A stretch of DNA of 64,000 bases from Phlebopus portentosus (lineage: Eukaryota > Basidiomycota > Agaricomycetes > Boletales > Boletinellaceae): NCBI GenBank assembly GCA_037892935.1, contig JAYXKI010000005.1:868001-932000 (forward strand). Direction: 5' to 3'. Every line of letters starts with the position of its first letter. Within the stretch, counting starts at the first letter, position 1. Under the pieces are notes generated by a model that ran no database searches, was not told the origin of the DNA, and was given only the letters and a program-made list of their open reading frames with translations. Below, in pieces: positions 1 through 14,140 of the stretch. The position numbers were made by a program, and so were the translations under genes.

Positions 1-28
1 GTTTACGAGAGCTAACATGTCTTGTCAG

Positions 29-1076
29 TGGAACGCTGCCTGGCCGATTTCAGTTACGACTGGAGTGTTTAACGAAATTGTAATGCAGGCCGGAGCTGCT
101 GTCGGAAAGCTTCTTAGCTCGTCTTCTTCGCCGCTTACGACCCAAATCAGCGAAGCAGTCCAGAACGTCACAAGCTCACTTGACTCAGACCATCAGTATA
201 TCGATGCACTGAATAAGATGGGAAATAAATTGTATATGTCTTCTGGTGAGACATTTCTTACTTCTTCGCAAGTTTTTCATCTCATTTCGCTCCTAGTTTC
301 TCCATGGTTCTTCACGCATTACTCAGCGCAGTCATTTGACAAAAACGTAAGTCCCGTACTTTACTCCGTGTATGTACGAAAATTGGGGCAAAACACTCAC
401 ATGATCTCCAGTTTCTTTACCTCTCTGACCAACTCTACCCGTCTCGCTGGCAGTCGATCATTTCCGCCCGAGATCAAATCCCGATGGTCGAAGTACTCAC
501 CTGGAATGATTACGGAGAGTCGTCTTATGTGGGACCCATCAAGGGTGCGCAGCCAAATAGCCAGCAATGGGTCGATGGCTTCAACCACACCGCATTCCTT
601 GACCTGACCCAGTATTTCGTCACTGCATACAAGAATGGGTCATACCCTCCAGTACAGGAAGATAAACTATACCTATGGGCAAGACCACACACGAAGGACG
701 CGCAAGCCACATCGGATTCCATCGGGAAACCGGAGAATGCTGACGTTGTAAGCCTTGTATCCTCACTTCTGCCTTTCATCAATAGCTGATCACAATGTTT
801 TAGCTTGAAGATGCACTTTTCGCTGTTGTCCTGGCGACATCACCAGCAGAAGTCACCCTATCCACAAAGTCAATTAACAAAACAGTTTCGGTGAAGGAAG
901 GACTCACACAACTTTCTTTGCCTTTGGAAGCTGGCGACACCATGAGCGCATCCTTAAGTCGGGACAATCAGATCGTCGTGCAGCTTGTGCCAAGTAATTT
1001 CACTTTTGAGGGAAGCCCTCAGACATACAACTTCAATGCTTTCGCTTCCTTTGCGAGCGGCACGAATCCAAACTGA
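29..1076 (+). CDS. Glycoside hydrolase family 71 alpha-1,3-glucanase (mutanase), 3' part
   Basis: Exons read as 29-245, 297-346, 412-747 and 804-1076. The window opens inside an intron whose branch-like GCTAAC and acceptor TTGTCAG end at 28, so the gene starts outside. The encoded protein matches the C-terminal half of GH71 endo-1,3-alpha-glucanases. It has VSPWFFTHY, then QLYPSRWQ, then the family hallmark VLTWNDYGES followed by YVGPI, and LYLWARPH further on. After these comes a beta-rich tail ending SGTNPN. GH71 enzymes hydrolyse alpha-1,3-glucan in fungal cell walls and are usually secreted; the signal peptide would lie upstream. All four splice junctions keep frame. The family call is firm. 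The precise role (own-wall remodelling or attack on other fungi) cannot be told from sequence. Confidence 0.88.
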
Positions 1077-4000
1077 CGGGTTTGATCTGTATTGTGTATA
1101 TGTGTTCGGCCTTCCTTGTACTGTATTGTTAGCTTCCTGCATAAGTGAATTAACGTATCGGCATTTCGAAGGCGACTGTACCTTAACATGCAATACACAA
1201 CAGCCTGTTCGTCTTCGTTACGGCACCAGATTCCATTCCAGAACTCTATTTCTCGTTATGACATCGGATGAATGCGCATTTGCAGACATCTAGTATGAGC
1301 AACTTGTCAAGGCAACACTTCTCAGAGGCCCTTTGCCGAGTAATCAGAGTGGACACATTCAATGCCATGACGAGTCATCATCATGATTGAGAGAAAGCCT
1401 GGCTATAGTCGCTAAATTTGCGAGTTCGCGCGAATCATTAGACGGCTGGTTCGCACTCAGGTCGTGCATTCTGTTAAAAAGGCTCCTGCTTACATCTCAA
1501 CTTAGTAGATCGGTGTCCGACACTAGCGTAATAAATACAGTGTCACTTACCCGCATTGTTCTTCGCTCCCCTCCAAGGGGGTGAAAGGATCGATTCGTTT
1601 CAATTCTCTCGCTGACCGGAAAATTACCAAGAAAAGGAGGGCTTAAATTCTGCATTTGGCGAGAACAGCCGTGCCAAGAATCCAGCAACGCTTGAGATAG
1701 GAACTCTCCATGATTCCCTACGCGCCTGCTGGCAGCGGCGGAATCAACGTTAAGCATCAGTGGACAACATAAACAACATCTGAAAGGTGAGAACGTGTAA
1801 TGTCCGAGGCGTGACGTATTCCCGGCAACCTGGAGCATTCATCTATCGCGATCACTGATGTCTTTTTCTTTTTTCGTGCTCGCCGGCTGTAGCAGTTGGG
1901 AGAGACGGCATCAGGCCTAAAAAAGGCTGTCGCCGAAAACTTGACGTAGTTAGAAATCAAAGTCACATAGTTCCGGAAACAAAGTCTGTCCCAAGACTCC
2001 GTTACTATGCCGTAGCAAGGCATGCCGAGAATATACGATCGGCCCTGTTATTTATAGAGATGAATGGGCGTAAGGTAGATCTCTCGGTACAAGGTATTTC
2101 CCTTTTGTTGACATGAAGACAACGCCAAACCAAGTTATGTCGACAGCAGAAGAAAAACTAGTATATATGCCGCCGGTCCGATGCGCTCCTCCTGCCACTC
2201 ATAGCAACCTGGCAGAGGTAGCGATGGTTGACACCGAGTCTCCCGACCGACGTGGCCAGCACGCGAGGCGTGTAGAACATCAGTTTCAGTAGTTCTCCAT
2301 GCTAAAACACACTGGCAGGGGTTCCGTGCAGGAGTAGGCTTCGGAATCATGGTGTGTGTTCAAGTCGCGTTGTTGTGTTTTGTTGACGTGACAATCAAAG
2401 ATCGCGTGATCTTCGATTTGCATGTATTGAACAATCTCCTGGTCTCTGTGGGCACTTACTCACGATCCATTTTATCCTCTGCTTTCGATAAAATTTAATG
2501 GGCTTACGTCTCAGAAACGAATGTTTTCTCTGCAGTTTGCTTGTGCTTTACTATCAAGGGGATCATGGTATGAATTCCAGCCTGATTATACCCACTCAAA
2601 GTAGCGTGCGTATGTCCCGCGTATCCTTCATCCATTGCTCTTGAGAGGTAAAGGATGTTCAGGTAGGCCTCGTCGCAGAGATGATCCCATGACCGAAGAC
2701 TGCATTTATCTGTTTAATACGCGCAGAATTTGACATTTTCGTTGGAACTGCTATTTCAATCCTGTAGCAGACTGGGTTCAGCTCGGCTGCGCTTCCCAAG
2801 GAGTAAGACACAGAAAACCAGCAGGTGCTGCAGGATACAGATAACGTCGATCCTGGGTGACTGCGTCGGCCTGAGCATCTGGTCAAGGGGCTTGTGGCGT
2901 GTGCCAAAAGAGAGGAGGATCCCGCGTCTTCTAGATTTTTCCCCCAAGGCTATGAAAAGAGAAGTGAGGCAGAACGGCGATTGCTAAATTTAACCATTTA
3001 CACTGGTTAATACGCCGGTCTTGTCGGCTTAACCACAATAGACTTTGCTTGGGATCTTTTCTTCCTTGATCCGCTAGCTGCTTGTCTCAGCCACAGCGAT
3101 GGTGCCAAACATCTGAAACGACTCTCCGGCATCAGTACCAACCATGAAAGCGGCTCCGGATGCGATCAGATTGTTTCTTCCAGACGACTCGTCACCAGCT
3201 AGAGTCTGAAGTCGAACACAAGCTCTGTCAGTATGTTTGGCGACCATGTCGAGTGGGGGATGCACGTTTCAAATTTCCAGGCCGGATTGTAAACTGTCTA
3301 TAATCTGCCTTTAGAAGCATGCGAAGATCAGATCAGTGGGAGGCCGGGATTGATGCTCCGCGGAACGAAGATCATCGAATTTTCTTAAGTTTCAGGCTGA
3401 CTTCTCTAATGATAACCTTTTGACGCTAGAAATCCTTTTTACCGCTGTTGCCAGTGTTATTGACAAACCTGTCAGATCCTTTCTTGTAAGGCACTGCGTC
3501 ATATCGGGGCGGTTATCTTTCCCTTAGGACTATGACTATGCATCGGAAGTCTCTTTGTGAACTTTACCGGTAACGTGAGACGAAGCTTAAAATTGTCGCT
3601 CGGGGGTTGAATTTTCTATTCATTCTTTCCGTTTTCAACAAGTATCCCGACCGACACGGAAGTCTTGCTGAACCTGGTTGGAATAATGCCCTGCACCCCC
3701 CATTGTGTGCAATGAAACCAGACATGTACAGATGAAGCACAGGACGTATGTAACATCGCCTCCACCGAACTTTATGTGAAACCGGATGAGATGGTTCTCC
3801 GATTGGGACAAGAGCCCTAGCCAGGGCAAGTTCCGCCGCCGGAGGCGATCATTAAGGTCGCCAGTTACGCCGACGCGACCGGGCCAGTGCATGGGGCTTT
3901 GCCAGAAAGACGACGAAGAGAAAACGAGAAGAATAAATAATAAAAGCGGAGAAAGTGCAATTTTTGTGCCAAAAGGACCTAGGTCCTTGTTTGCTTTTGT

Positions 4001-4351
4001 GTGTCAAGTGGCAAGATGATGATGCGTCTGTTTTGACGCTGAGGCCAGATTTTGTCCTTGTTTGTTATTTCCATAAGAGGAAGGGATTGCATTACGTCAC
4101 GTTATGACACCGCCGCAACACTGCGTGGCTTCTTTTTCGTGTGCGGTTTAGTAGCGCGAGACTGCCGAGCTCTCCTCATCATCATCGCTTCCCTTCCTCC
4201 CTTCACCCTCCCCGTCGCGCGCCCAGTCGCCGACGTTCACCGCCGCCTTTTCTTAGCTTCATTGCCGCCTCTCATGGCGCGCAAATGCTCGAAGACTTCT
4301 TGTACTCCTGGACCCACGGTACCATGGGTGCCGTGGAAGTACACAAAATGC
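1077..4351. other. Intergenic, no supported gene
   Basis: About 3.3 kb between the GH71 stop and the SET9 start. Open frames here are short (under about 115 codons before the SET9 leader), lack plausible splice partners and match no family I know. One minus-strand frame at 3074-3265 has a protein-like composition but is not recognised. No terminal repeats, tRNA-like folds or transposase motifs were seen. The last 200 bases are pyrimidine-rich, as expected for a fungal promoter and 5' leader of SET9. Confidence 0.6.
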
Positions 4352-7300
4352 ATGAACGCGCGCGACCTGTCGCGCGACGACGACTATCTCAGCCATCTTT
4401 TCATCGAGAAAATATCTGCGCTGGGAGCAGCGCCTTTGCTTGTCCATCGGATGGACCCAAGTCGCCGTTTGCCTAAGACAGACACGGGTGCAATTTATAG
4501 TATCGTCCAGCGCGTACGTCGTGGCATCGCTGAACTCGTTTTTGTTATTGTTATTGACTTAGACGCGTTCTTTCACTCGAAGGTGACACGCACTCGGCAG
4601 AATTGGGCTATAGCCATCAAAGAGGCTGTGAATTCTTTGTTCGAGTGGGTATTCGTGGCGTCTTCTTCGTGTCATCTCTGACAATGGCTTTTATCCTTTC
4701 TTTCTTTCACAAGAATTCATTCTGTCTTATACTTCATCCAAGACTACGATCAGAAACAGATAAACGCGTTTGCTACGTGAGTTCGCTTGTCTTACCTTTT
4801 CATAGCCCCTGTCCTAATTGCCCACGCAAGTCACGCGTCTCGGTACCTAGAATTGTACCTGCCGAACGGCTCCATAGAGATCGCTCAGACATCGCGTTAT
4901 TCCCGTATCACTGGCAAGAATGAATTATGCATTCTCGCTACGCGCCCCATGCCTGCCGGTTTCCTCATCGCAGAACTGAAGGGTTCAATGGCCGAGCTCA
5001 CGGAGGAGGAAGATAAAGATCTGAAGAATCCCAGCGGTCGTGCTGATGGTGGACGTCGTGACTTTAGCGTTATTCATTCGAAGCAGCTGAAGAAGAATCA
5101 CTTGTTCCTGGGTCCTGCTCGCTTTGTGAATGTACGTGTCCGTCACAACTGATTTTGCGAGCTTGTACTGACAAAATATACAGCATGATTGTGATAACAA
5201 CTGCGAGCTATTTCGTGACGGCCGCTACATTACTTTCCGGACCCTCAGGCCCATAGTCGTTGGACAAGAAATCACGGCACATTATGGTGAAGGCTACTGT
5301 ACGTATTTTGTTATCGGAAATGCACTTTCTATTGATGCTTCTTTTTTCCGAAGTTGGGAAGAATAACCGTCATTGTCTCTGTGAGACCTGCGAGCGGCGT
5401 GGGAGAGGTGGATTTACTCCTCAATCCGAAGAAAACGGGCGATCATCATCTAATGGCAATTGCGAATCTGATTCTGAGGACGACAGTGATTCTGACACAT
5501 CCTCTGTCATGTCAACCGACTGTAAAGAGAAAGAGGAGATCAACGTGAATGAACGAAGGACGCGTCGTGGTGTATACCGCATCGTTCAGGATGCTGGAGA
5601 TGAAAGCGAAGAAGATAATGAAGAGGAGTCTGATGTTCTCGAGAATCCCCGAGAAGGCGTGGACTTTGACAATATGAAACTTCCATGGCAATACGACCCG
5701 ATCATCCTTCCTGATTCCCAACCTACAGCCGTTATCGAAAAGTCATCAGGGCATGGTACCAGTGGGCAGGCGTCTTCTGCGGGATCTACCCCCTTTAAGT
5801 CGGTCATTACGACGCGCGCACAAAAGGCAAGGGAGGCTTCAATGGCAAGTAGCGCCTCCAAAGCCCGTTCCGCATCTGTTGCGTCCGAAAATTCCGTCAC
5901 GCCGAATTCTGTGCATCATCTGCGCTCTCGCAGATCTGCAACCGCGGAGATATCCGTCACGCCGAACCCATCAGTGAAGCCACGTGGAAGACCACGCAAG
6001 TATCCGTTACCCGAAGAATCAACGTTGCAAATGGGAGCGCCGGGAGAATGTGGTCCTTCGGTTCGTGGTCGCTCGACAGTTGCTTCCAAAGCGATTGCGG
6101 TGAACAATAATACTGCAGCTGCGGGAAAGGCTACGTCTCGACAGAAAACAGGTCCCTCCGTGCCTTCTTGTCTCACCTGCTCAAACGTTTTGTCTGCGGA
6201 GGAAATCGAGGAAGCCACTTCCGGTGGAGGTAAAATTGGGAAGGGTAAAGGGAAAGGCAAGGCAATTCGCATAGAGAAGGACTGCCACAGGTGACTGCTG
6301 CTGTAAGCCTTTGCTGCTGAATGAGATGCTCACTCTTCTATTCCTAGGTGCGCCCGTCATTTCGCAATCTGGGGTGCAGCATGGCCTCTACGTATTCCCA
6401 ACCCCGATTCTCGTTGCTCGACAACCCGTGAAAATACCCCTTCAGACTTTGGTGACCATGTGTCTAATGTGACACTATCCGATGTCGACCGGAGACTTAC
6501 TGCTGCACGTTTCGCACAGTTAAGGCGCGTTAAAGAACTGGAGAAGGAACGTGAGGTCGTCGCTATTGCTGCTGCTGCCGCTGCAGCAGCCGCAGAGGCC
6601 TCGAAACCAGCGACCGCTCGTGCACTTCTCAAGCGGAAAAGATTGGACAGGGACACGGAAGTAGGAAATATTGTCAAACGGCGCGGAGCCATCCAAACAG
6701 TAAGCGTCCGGACTACACAAGTTAAAGTCGAAAGCGCAGACGAGATATCTCTGGATGACCCGGCTACAAAGAAGGGATCCCTTTGTGGCGTACCCGTGGG
6801 TGAATGCTCTGCTAAGAGGCGCAAAGGAGGTCGTCTTGGTATGGAGGACGAGTTCCAGCAGCCAGCAGGGAATCCACCTGTTGACGAGGACGGTGACGAT
6901 CGCCGAGATAAGACGTTCTGGCCCGCTTTAACTCCTCTCCCTCCCCCAGGAGACGGGATTAAACGAACTGGCCTGTTGACCCTTCGTCCTAACCCCAATC
7001 TGATATCCCGGTGGCGAGCTTCTCCATTGCGTGCTGCTTACTCGTCCAGCAGCACTCCCACGCTTGTAGATGATGACAGTGATGGTGCGACTTCCGACGA
7101 ACATCCTGCCACTCCAGAGAATAATGGAGCACGGACTCCTGAAGTTATGGAAAATGTTGAAGAGGCAACGGATATACATGAGCATGCTCTCTCTTCCGAC
7201 GAGGACGAGGAAATGGACGACGATGATGTGAAGAAAGGGGCAGGCTCGACTCTCAAGGGCCTTGGGCTTATCTCGAAGCCAAACCCATTGACACTAGCGA

Positions 7301-7896
7301 AGCGGGTCTGGGCGCCTCCTGCGCGCATCGTGGAATCTGATTGCGAAGATCTGAATTCTTCATCTTCACAGGACATGAAGGCGAAGAATCGCAAAGGCCA
7401 TGACTCGTTTGAGGAGCGCATGGTGGGCAGCAGCCAGTCTGGGGGTCCGATTGCTCACACGTCTTTATCCGATATTTCTATCCAAGCTTTCCAATCAAAG
7501 GCGAAGAAGGGCATGTTCGATGACTTCGATGCATCGTCGGGGGAAGAAGATGTTATTCTTCCACAACCCTCAAACTCAAAGCTCTATCTTTTGCAGCGAA
7601 AAGCTTTCAGCACCCTAGATTCTCCACAGACCTCCTCTCAAGTCTCGATGGCTCCAGATGCCGAACGCTGCGTCGTTACCCCACAGCCAACGCCGCCAAC
7701 CGTTACTCTTACCACCTCACCATCTCTTGCCAAGATACTCAATGAACCTATTCTTACGCTTGGTCGTCTGCATTCTGATTTTCTTCCACCATCGCCCGTT
7801 CCTGTCCCTTCTCCGACTCTAGTTGACGCAGGATGGGATGCAGGCGAAGACTCCGATGTTTCTGTTGAAGCTACGACGAACGATATACATTCTTAA
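4352..7896 (+). CDS. SET9: Histone H4-K20 methyltransferase SET9 (SUV4-20 type)
   Basis: Seven exons: 4352-4513, 4601-4644, 4714-4776, 4831-5131, 5184-5298, 5354-6290 and 6348-7896, giving 1056 aa in one frame. The N-terminus has the Set9 alpha-helical region with HRMDPSRRLPKTDT and NAFATHASRYLELY. The SET domain (about residues 95-255) includes ELKGSMAELTEEE, DFSVIHSKQ and LFLGPARFVNHDCDNNCEL, the cofactor-pocket NHDC motif. It continues with EITAHYGEGYFG and closes with the zinc-binding HCLCETCE. This order is specific to the SUV4-20/Set9 family, which methylates histone H4 Lys20 on chromatin, acting in DNA-damage checkpoint signalling in fission yeast. A second Cys pair set (CLTC near residue 534, CHRC near 568) may form another zinc site. 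The remaining 480 residues are acidic and low complexity. The ATG at 4352 is chosen because homology begins there; an in-frame ATG at 4274 is possible. Confidence 0.93.
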
Positions 7897-10800
7897 ATTA
7901 TTTTTGCAAGATGACGATTCACATTATTACCTAAACTGCGTCTCATCTCAAAGGCACAAGTGTCCTACTGACACTGGTTCTCTCTGTTTGTTCCTCTTCT
8001 GCATTGTTCATAATTTCACCTGTTGGAACATTAACGTCAGACACAGCACGTTCTCCCAAATCATACATTGATCTGACCTGCTCGACGTTTCTCATGTGGT
8101 TTTCGAGACAGACAATTGTCAAATACCTGTAGTGTATATTCATACTCTATCGATGTAATTCCGACAGCATCCGACAGCATCTGTACACTGGCTCTTCAAT
8201 GCATGTTATTCATTCCGTAAAAAATGTGATTAGGATCAAAGGTTCGGATCCATGAGTCTGAAAGGTGAGGGGTTATGGCCGCGTATCGTACATGAGGCAA
8301 GAAGTTGAGCGTATGGATATGGGTAAGAATAAATAATGCCTCGTTCAGAACACACGTAAAGCCGCGTAGGAACGGCAAACGTAGGCTTGGGTAAACTAAT
8401 CGGCTATAGCAAGATAAGCCTACCTTGAGCATCGAAGTCACTGAGGAGGCTCCCGAAAAGGTTTAAGTGACAACAATGATAATTCCGAGATGTGTGTACT
8501 CGCCCGCGTTTTGCCAGGAAAACAAGTGATTGGGGTAGGGCTCCTTGGGCTTACACTGCATTACAGCCACCACGGGGTTAGTTCGAGTGCCGCAGAGTTT
8601 TCGGAGCTTGCTCCAGTTTAGTTCATCGAAAACAGTCTGCACGGTGTGAACTGGAGATGAGGATTCTGGTCGCCAGTCAGTTGGAGTGATCCATGTCATC
8701 TCCGACCATGCAACTACGGCCTCCATGGAAATCTGCCCGTGTATGGTGCGGAAACCGACCAAGTTACTATGGGATGAAGACGTCCAGGAGAATGGCGAGT
8801 ATAGGACCCGCCGCGTGTCTGCTTCTACTCGCTCCATCAGGGCGACCTGTTAATTTTGTCTGTAAAGTGGAGTGTTAATGAATCGGCGGAAACCTGCCCT
8901 GGCATGCCGCTGTGACTTTCACATTACAGCTTCCATACGGCAAGCCGCATTGAGCCTGATGGCTTCATCGATCAGCTGCAAAGCTGGAGGACCTTGGTGG
9001 AAAACTTCTGAGTGGGGTGTTTTAGGCGCTGAAGAAACAGAGAAGTTTTGAGGGGACTCACTGTATCAGCTTCTGAACGCTTGCGCTATGCCCGCGTGAC
9101 TATAGTCGTCGGACCATACCATCTTTCATTTCATTCATGTAAGAAAGAAACGAGAATTGTGTTTCATGAAGAGGGGGGCGGGGGGAAAGTAATATGGTTC
9201 AAGGCGTGAAATGTATCTTTCTGTGGATGAATGGAGGTCGCTAGCCGTCAAGGATGGTCGTAAACCTGCATGTGTTCATTGAAGATAGTAGGGACTTCAG
9301 AGGAGAGGAAGGAGGTCAGGCACCAAGACTGGCCAGGACACGACGCGTTGTGACAGAGACCAGGTTCGAGTCGGTCCGAGTCGGTCAGTCAGTCAGACGC
9401 TCTACTCTTCACCACGACCTCGGTAACACTCTACAGCAGTCGTTCATTCATTCCATTGTGTTCGCAACCATAAAACTTGCTCGGTGACCTCCGAAATGCC
9501 GTAGAGCGACACCCCTTACTTTCCATCGGCACAAACTCTGTGGTGTGGCACATTTAGGCCTTCGTCACGACATGGTTGGTCCCCTATGCTGACAAGACGC
9601 CGGACTCTCGAATATGCTTTGCGTAACCATCCAGTACGCATCTGAATTATTCAGTGCGTTCTGGAGTAACTTATGCTACGACAACAGCTGACATTGATGC
9701 CATCATTCTTGTGGCTTCCACCAGCACGAACCACTTTTGAACGCCACGATCATGCTTATTTGCCGCAGATCCTCGGAACATGACCGGAGGGCACTTCTCT
9801 CGAAAGTAGCAGGAGTCGTGCCGTTTTATGGCGCATGCGCTGTCTGCCTGATCTGGGGAAGCGCATCGACCTGTTCGTTGTCATGGACCAAGCTGAAGCA
9901 GTTCGATACGTGTAATACATATCTGTCTGCATGGGAGGAGACAGCGCCAGCAGCAGCAACATTTTGAACCTCTGGAGGCGCTAGGAACCACCTTGGGCTC
10001 GATTCAGGCTAGACTGGAAATCCTAGATCAGGATCTGAAGCAAGATCAAATGCAGGGAAAGCTTGCCCCATGTTGGTCTCGGTGCTCATTCTGTCAAAAT
10101 GCCAAACTTATAACCCCTTGGTTATGTTCACATACCACGTTCTCCTGGAGCGAAACTGTCTACTCTTCCCGGACGAACCGCTCATCCTCAAGACTGCAGA
10201 ATAGATGTGAAGCAATCTCGCTGAAGCCTGCACATCAGTGCGATTGGCGAGAAACGTATCAACGAAGAAATGGTCTTTCCTTTGGTTGGGACGCAGATAA
10301 ACTGATGTGACTTTCATGTTCAGGTGAGGGTTGGTCTCGGTGTAAGAAATAGAAAATGTATTGACGCACCTCCGCTTAATAGTGTTTATCACCGGCCTTC
10401 CAATTTCACCTAGGCCTCGTTCCTCCTTGTCGAACTGCCTAATTCTGGTCCTGAAAATATCCCGCCCTTCATCTCACGGTCTTAGATGATTTCCATCGAA
10501 TTGGTATGCTGGCATGACGTTTGGCATTGTTGTTGCATATCGAGCACCGAAAACGCCATAATATCAGTCCACCAGTACATTTTGTTTCCCTCTATCCAGA
10601 CTCCGTTCTGCAGGTCGGAACCAGAGTTACGCGAGGAAGGAGCCACCTCTGCGAACCTGATGCTCGCCCAAAAAGCAGTCCATCTATCTCGCGATGTGAA
10701 GCCTCTTTCTTCAATACATCGAGTTCCTAAACTCAGGAAGTTTTCCGTGGTTTACTTGGGTCAAGACAAAACCAACGAGCCAGGCGGCACGCGACGTTGA

Positions 10801-13800
10801 CAAGTACAACACGGTCATAACGGAGAAAACGCCATCTTCCGACCCGGGAATGCGAATGACCCCTGAAATACAACGCTGAAGCGGGTATGACGAGGGTTAC
10901 ATCGCACCCAAAGGCCGCGACCGGAAGCCAGGATGCGCGGGGCTGATTCGATTGGCCTTCACCACTCCGCAAGGAAGCTGCTGTCACCCTACGCATTTCT
11001 GACAATACTCTGCTGATTTTTCACGTCGAGATGAGGTGCATGGATAGGAGTGATGCGCTGAAAGCCTGGGTGTCGGTATACACTCACAACCATATAGAGG
11101 AGACAATGAGGAAGCGAGCCCGTGTCCGTGGTCAATGTGTCCGTGGATGGCAGATGAACGGGCTCTTCGCGTAACACTTCCCGAACTTTTGGCTACTCAC
11201 GATAATGACGCGCGTCTTACATTTATTTTTTCAACCGATTGAATCAGCCTAGTTGCATTCTTTCACTTACAGCAATACAGTCTGTTCAAAGCTTCAGGAA
11301 AGAATACGTTACCTGGTCTCGTCTGAAAACCAGCCCGGATTTCTTGAACGGTAGACCCCCTGGTACCTCATCGCCACATGATCGGCAGCCGCTTCTCTTG
11401 AACACTTCTCCGTCTTGATTTGTGAGTGATATCTTGACGTGTCCGCTTGAGCCATTGCTTTGCTTGTGATTACTCCCTCTGGCTAGAAACGAGGACAATG
11501 AACACCCCTACGAATCTTGTGGGACCCGTTTGATCCATCTTTATATATCTGATGGACAGCTGGTTTTCATATTAACTAACTCTAATGAAAGGATATCACA
11601 GGTGTCTCGCAAAGCAATATGCCCTTCATAAGTCATCGTAGCCTAATGCAACGTTTCTCGATGATTGCACGGCGGGCTATTTTCCTTCCATGCGGATGCA
11701 TGAAGAAGATTCTCATAGCTCTCTATCTGTCAACATGCGTGCTCGTAATAAGTCGAAACATTGCTCACGGCGATCCGCCAAGTCGCCGCGAGCTTCCGCG
11801 TGCGTCAGAGTAACGGAGCGAAGGACTGCAGGAAAGAGCAGGGTCAACTGCATACCCGAGGCCATCAGTCCTTGACTTTGGTCCCCGCTAAACCCTCTCT
11901 TTCTCCGATCCATCGATAGCAATCCCGTCTTTCGAAAAGAAAGAAGCACAGTATTGCTCCACGCCTTGCACAGCACGATAAGCATCAGACTTCCGCATCA
12001 TTCCACTGTGACACGGTCAACAGCTCTACCGATGTGGTTTGAAAAGCAGGGTGATTATTCTGTGCCTAACAGAACGTCTTGGTGTATCGTGGTATCCATG
12101 CTAGCCTGCTCCTTGAGAAGGGGGCATGTTAGAAACAGTACGCATAGGTGAGAACCGAAGGCTAAAATGCTATCTTGCGATTATGCAGGGCTTCTTAGTG
12201 CAAGAAGGGGCGACTGCCGTATCAAGCAGACGTCATTGGATCGGCAATACACCCATTGTAGCCCCCATCCCTCCTTTTGGTAACTTCGCCCCAAACCACT
12301 CAGTATTTCACTGGCGACACTAGCACCATGATTCTTTCAGGAATGCATGAAACAAGTGATCAGAATATCTGAGTTGCTTTATTGATCATTTGACTCGCAA
12401 GATGTCAGTAAATGGATCGATCTAATTCAAACGGAGGCACATGGCTAAGGCATTCCGCTACTGACAACACATTCTTTCGATTAGGTTTCATATTAAGAAC
12501 ATCAAGCAGAAGTACTAATGGATCCGTTTCCTTCTACGTTGAAGAGTAGGCTCCGCCGCGCTACTTCATTAGGAAATATGCCGTAAAATTAAATGAGTTC
12601 CGTTCCGTGTCTCATTCTATCGGTCCCTTTGTTGGTCAAGAACACGCACGGGCGAAATCGCTAAACCCCCGCTTCGCGAAGAATTGGCTGTTGAACTAAA
12701 GCGGAATGCCCTCGCTTACGTTACCAGCTTGAACAGAGTTAGTACAACGAAACACACCGAATTTGTGCATTGAGAGTGTAACAAAACAAAACGACAACTA
12801 TACAGGGCGAAATTCAGCTCGGCACGGATTTACCCGACATCATCACTCCCCTGAGTGATCAGTCATAATGTGATAAGCATTACATTACAAACCTTCTTCG
12901 TCCTCTTAGCTGTTATATAAGTTTCGCCTCTGTAGTGTTCGTTCTTGAATCCGTTCAAATCAACGCAGAATGCAGAACGGTCATCAAGCAAGCTGTGCCT
13001 TCATTCAGATACCGAAAAGTTCCGAGCAAAGCAAAAGCTGCACATTGCGACGTTTGGGGAATATGCAAGAGCACAGACGAATTCTCCATTATTGTAAACG
13101 CGGACTATAATTTGCAATTATACGGGAGACTTACCTACTTCCGGTTGATACAGATCCGCAATGGTTAATTCACCTTGTTGCGATCGAAATCAGGATGTTT
13201 CGCGTCTGAGGGATCATCAGGTCGATCCAGATCTTTATTACAAGTGCCTCAAATCAAGACGGGGGTCATATAATTATCTCCTCTGGCCCGGAATCAGACT
13301 GAACGAACCGTGTAAGCCATATTTCGTGCTTGGCAGTCACCATGAACGCCTGGGCCTCGAGACTGTAGCAACACCTCACTGTTAACGTGATGAAGGGTGG
13401 TCGGACTCTGAAAGAAGAATTAAGATGCCAGCTGTAAAGGGGCAAAAGGATCTACTTACAAACCTTGGGGACTTGACCAGCCCGGTCTAGATCTTATCGG
13501 CGAATAGTATTGTATAAGAACTCATTGTTGCTTGCTGGCCATCTTGCTTCTAGAGCTGAACAGATTCTGAAGCATGGGAACGTCGAGCATGAGACAAAAA
13601 TCAGAGTTTGGTCTTTGTGACGCTCTACAAATGGCGAAAAGTATCACCGGGACCGCACCACCCTCATCCGAAACTCGCAAAGTACATGTATACCCCATGA
13701 TAGTGGACTCCATCCAGGAAGCATGCCTTGACAGAGCGCACCGTACCCATGCGGTGACTTTCATGATTTTGGTCCCGGTCATGTCGAGGGAATGCTAGCA

Positions 13801-14140
13801 AGGTGGCAGTAAAGATTGCAGGGTGTCGCGCGCAAGAGGCATGCTTCTCGTTCGAGCCTTCCTAATGACAGGACCGGGAACAAGGTGCACATTCATTCGG
13901 AGGCCGATTAGAACAGAGATAAAAGACAAATCACGGGATTACAAACATTACAGGCTTGGATTAATCGCGGCTTCGTAAGAAAAAGTCTGATCGTTACAAA
14001 AAGAGAAGGTCAGGCTGGGGGGTGGCAAAAGATATAAGAAGGTACTGCAACTCACTGATCTTGTCTCCTCATTCGCAACGACCTCCCCCATCTCTCACCA
14101 CTACACTTATCTTCAAACAGCATACAGGACAAGACCGCGG
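7897..14140. other. Gene-poor block, no supported gene
   Basis: More than 6 kb with no open frame that can be joined into a recognisable protein on either strand. The longest frame, 8463-8837 on the minus strand (124 codons), has a protein-like composition but no recognised domain, and I found no splice partners for it. No reverse transcriptase, integrase or transposase motifs, long terminal repeats or inverted repeats were visible by eye. It could be decayed transposon sequence or long intergenic DNA. A TATA-like GATATAAG at 14031-14038 lies near its right end. Confidence 0.5.
14032..14038 (+). promoter_or_regulatory. TATA-like element
   Basis: The sequence ATATAAG sits about 105 bases before the ATG at 14141. 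A CT-rich stretch rich in CACC/CATC follows, as in many fungal 5' leaders. It is the main reason to suspect transcription of the small frame downstream. Confidence 0.3.

Noticed and set aside
4052..4350. N-terminal extension of SET9 from the long open frame upstream
   Set aside because: The sequence is pyrimidine-rich leader and the Set9 family begins at the MNARD region, so the ATG at 4352 is preferred.
9361..9385. GGTTCGAGTC resembling a tRNA T-loop
   Set aside because: The five-base stem around it does not pair, and no anticodon arm precedes it at the right distance.
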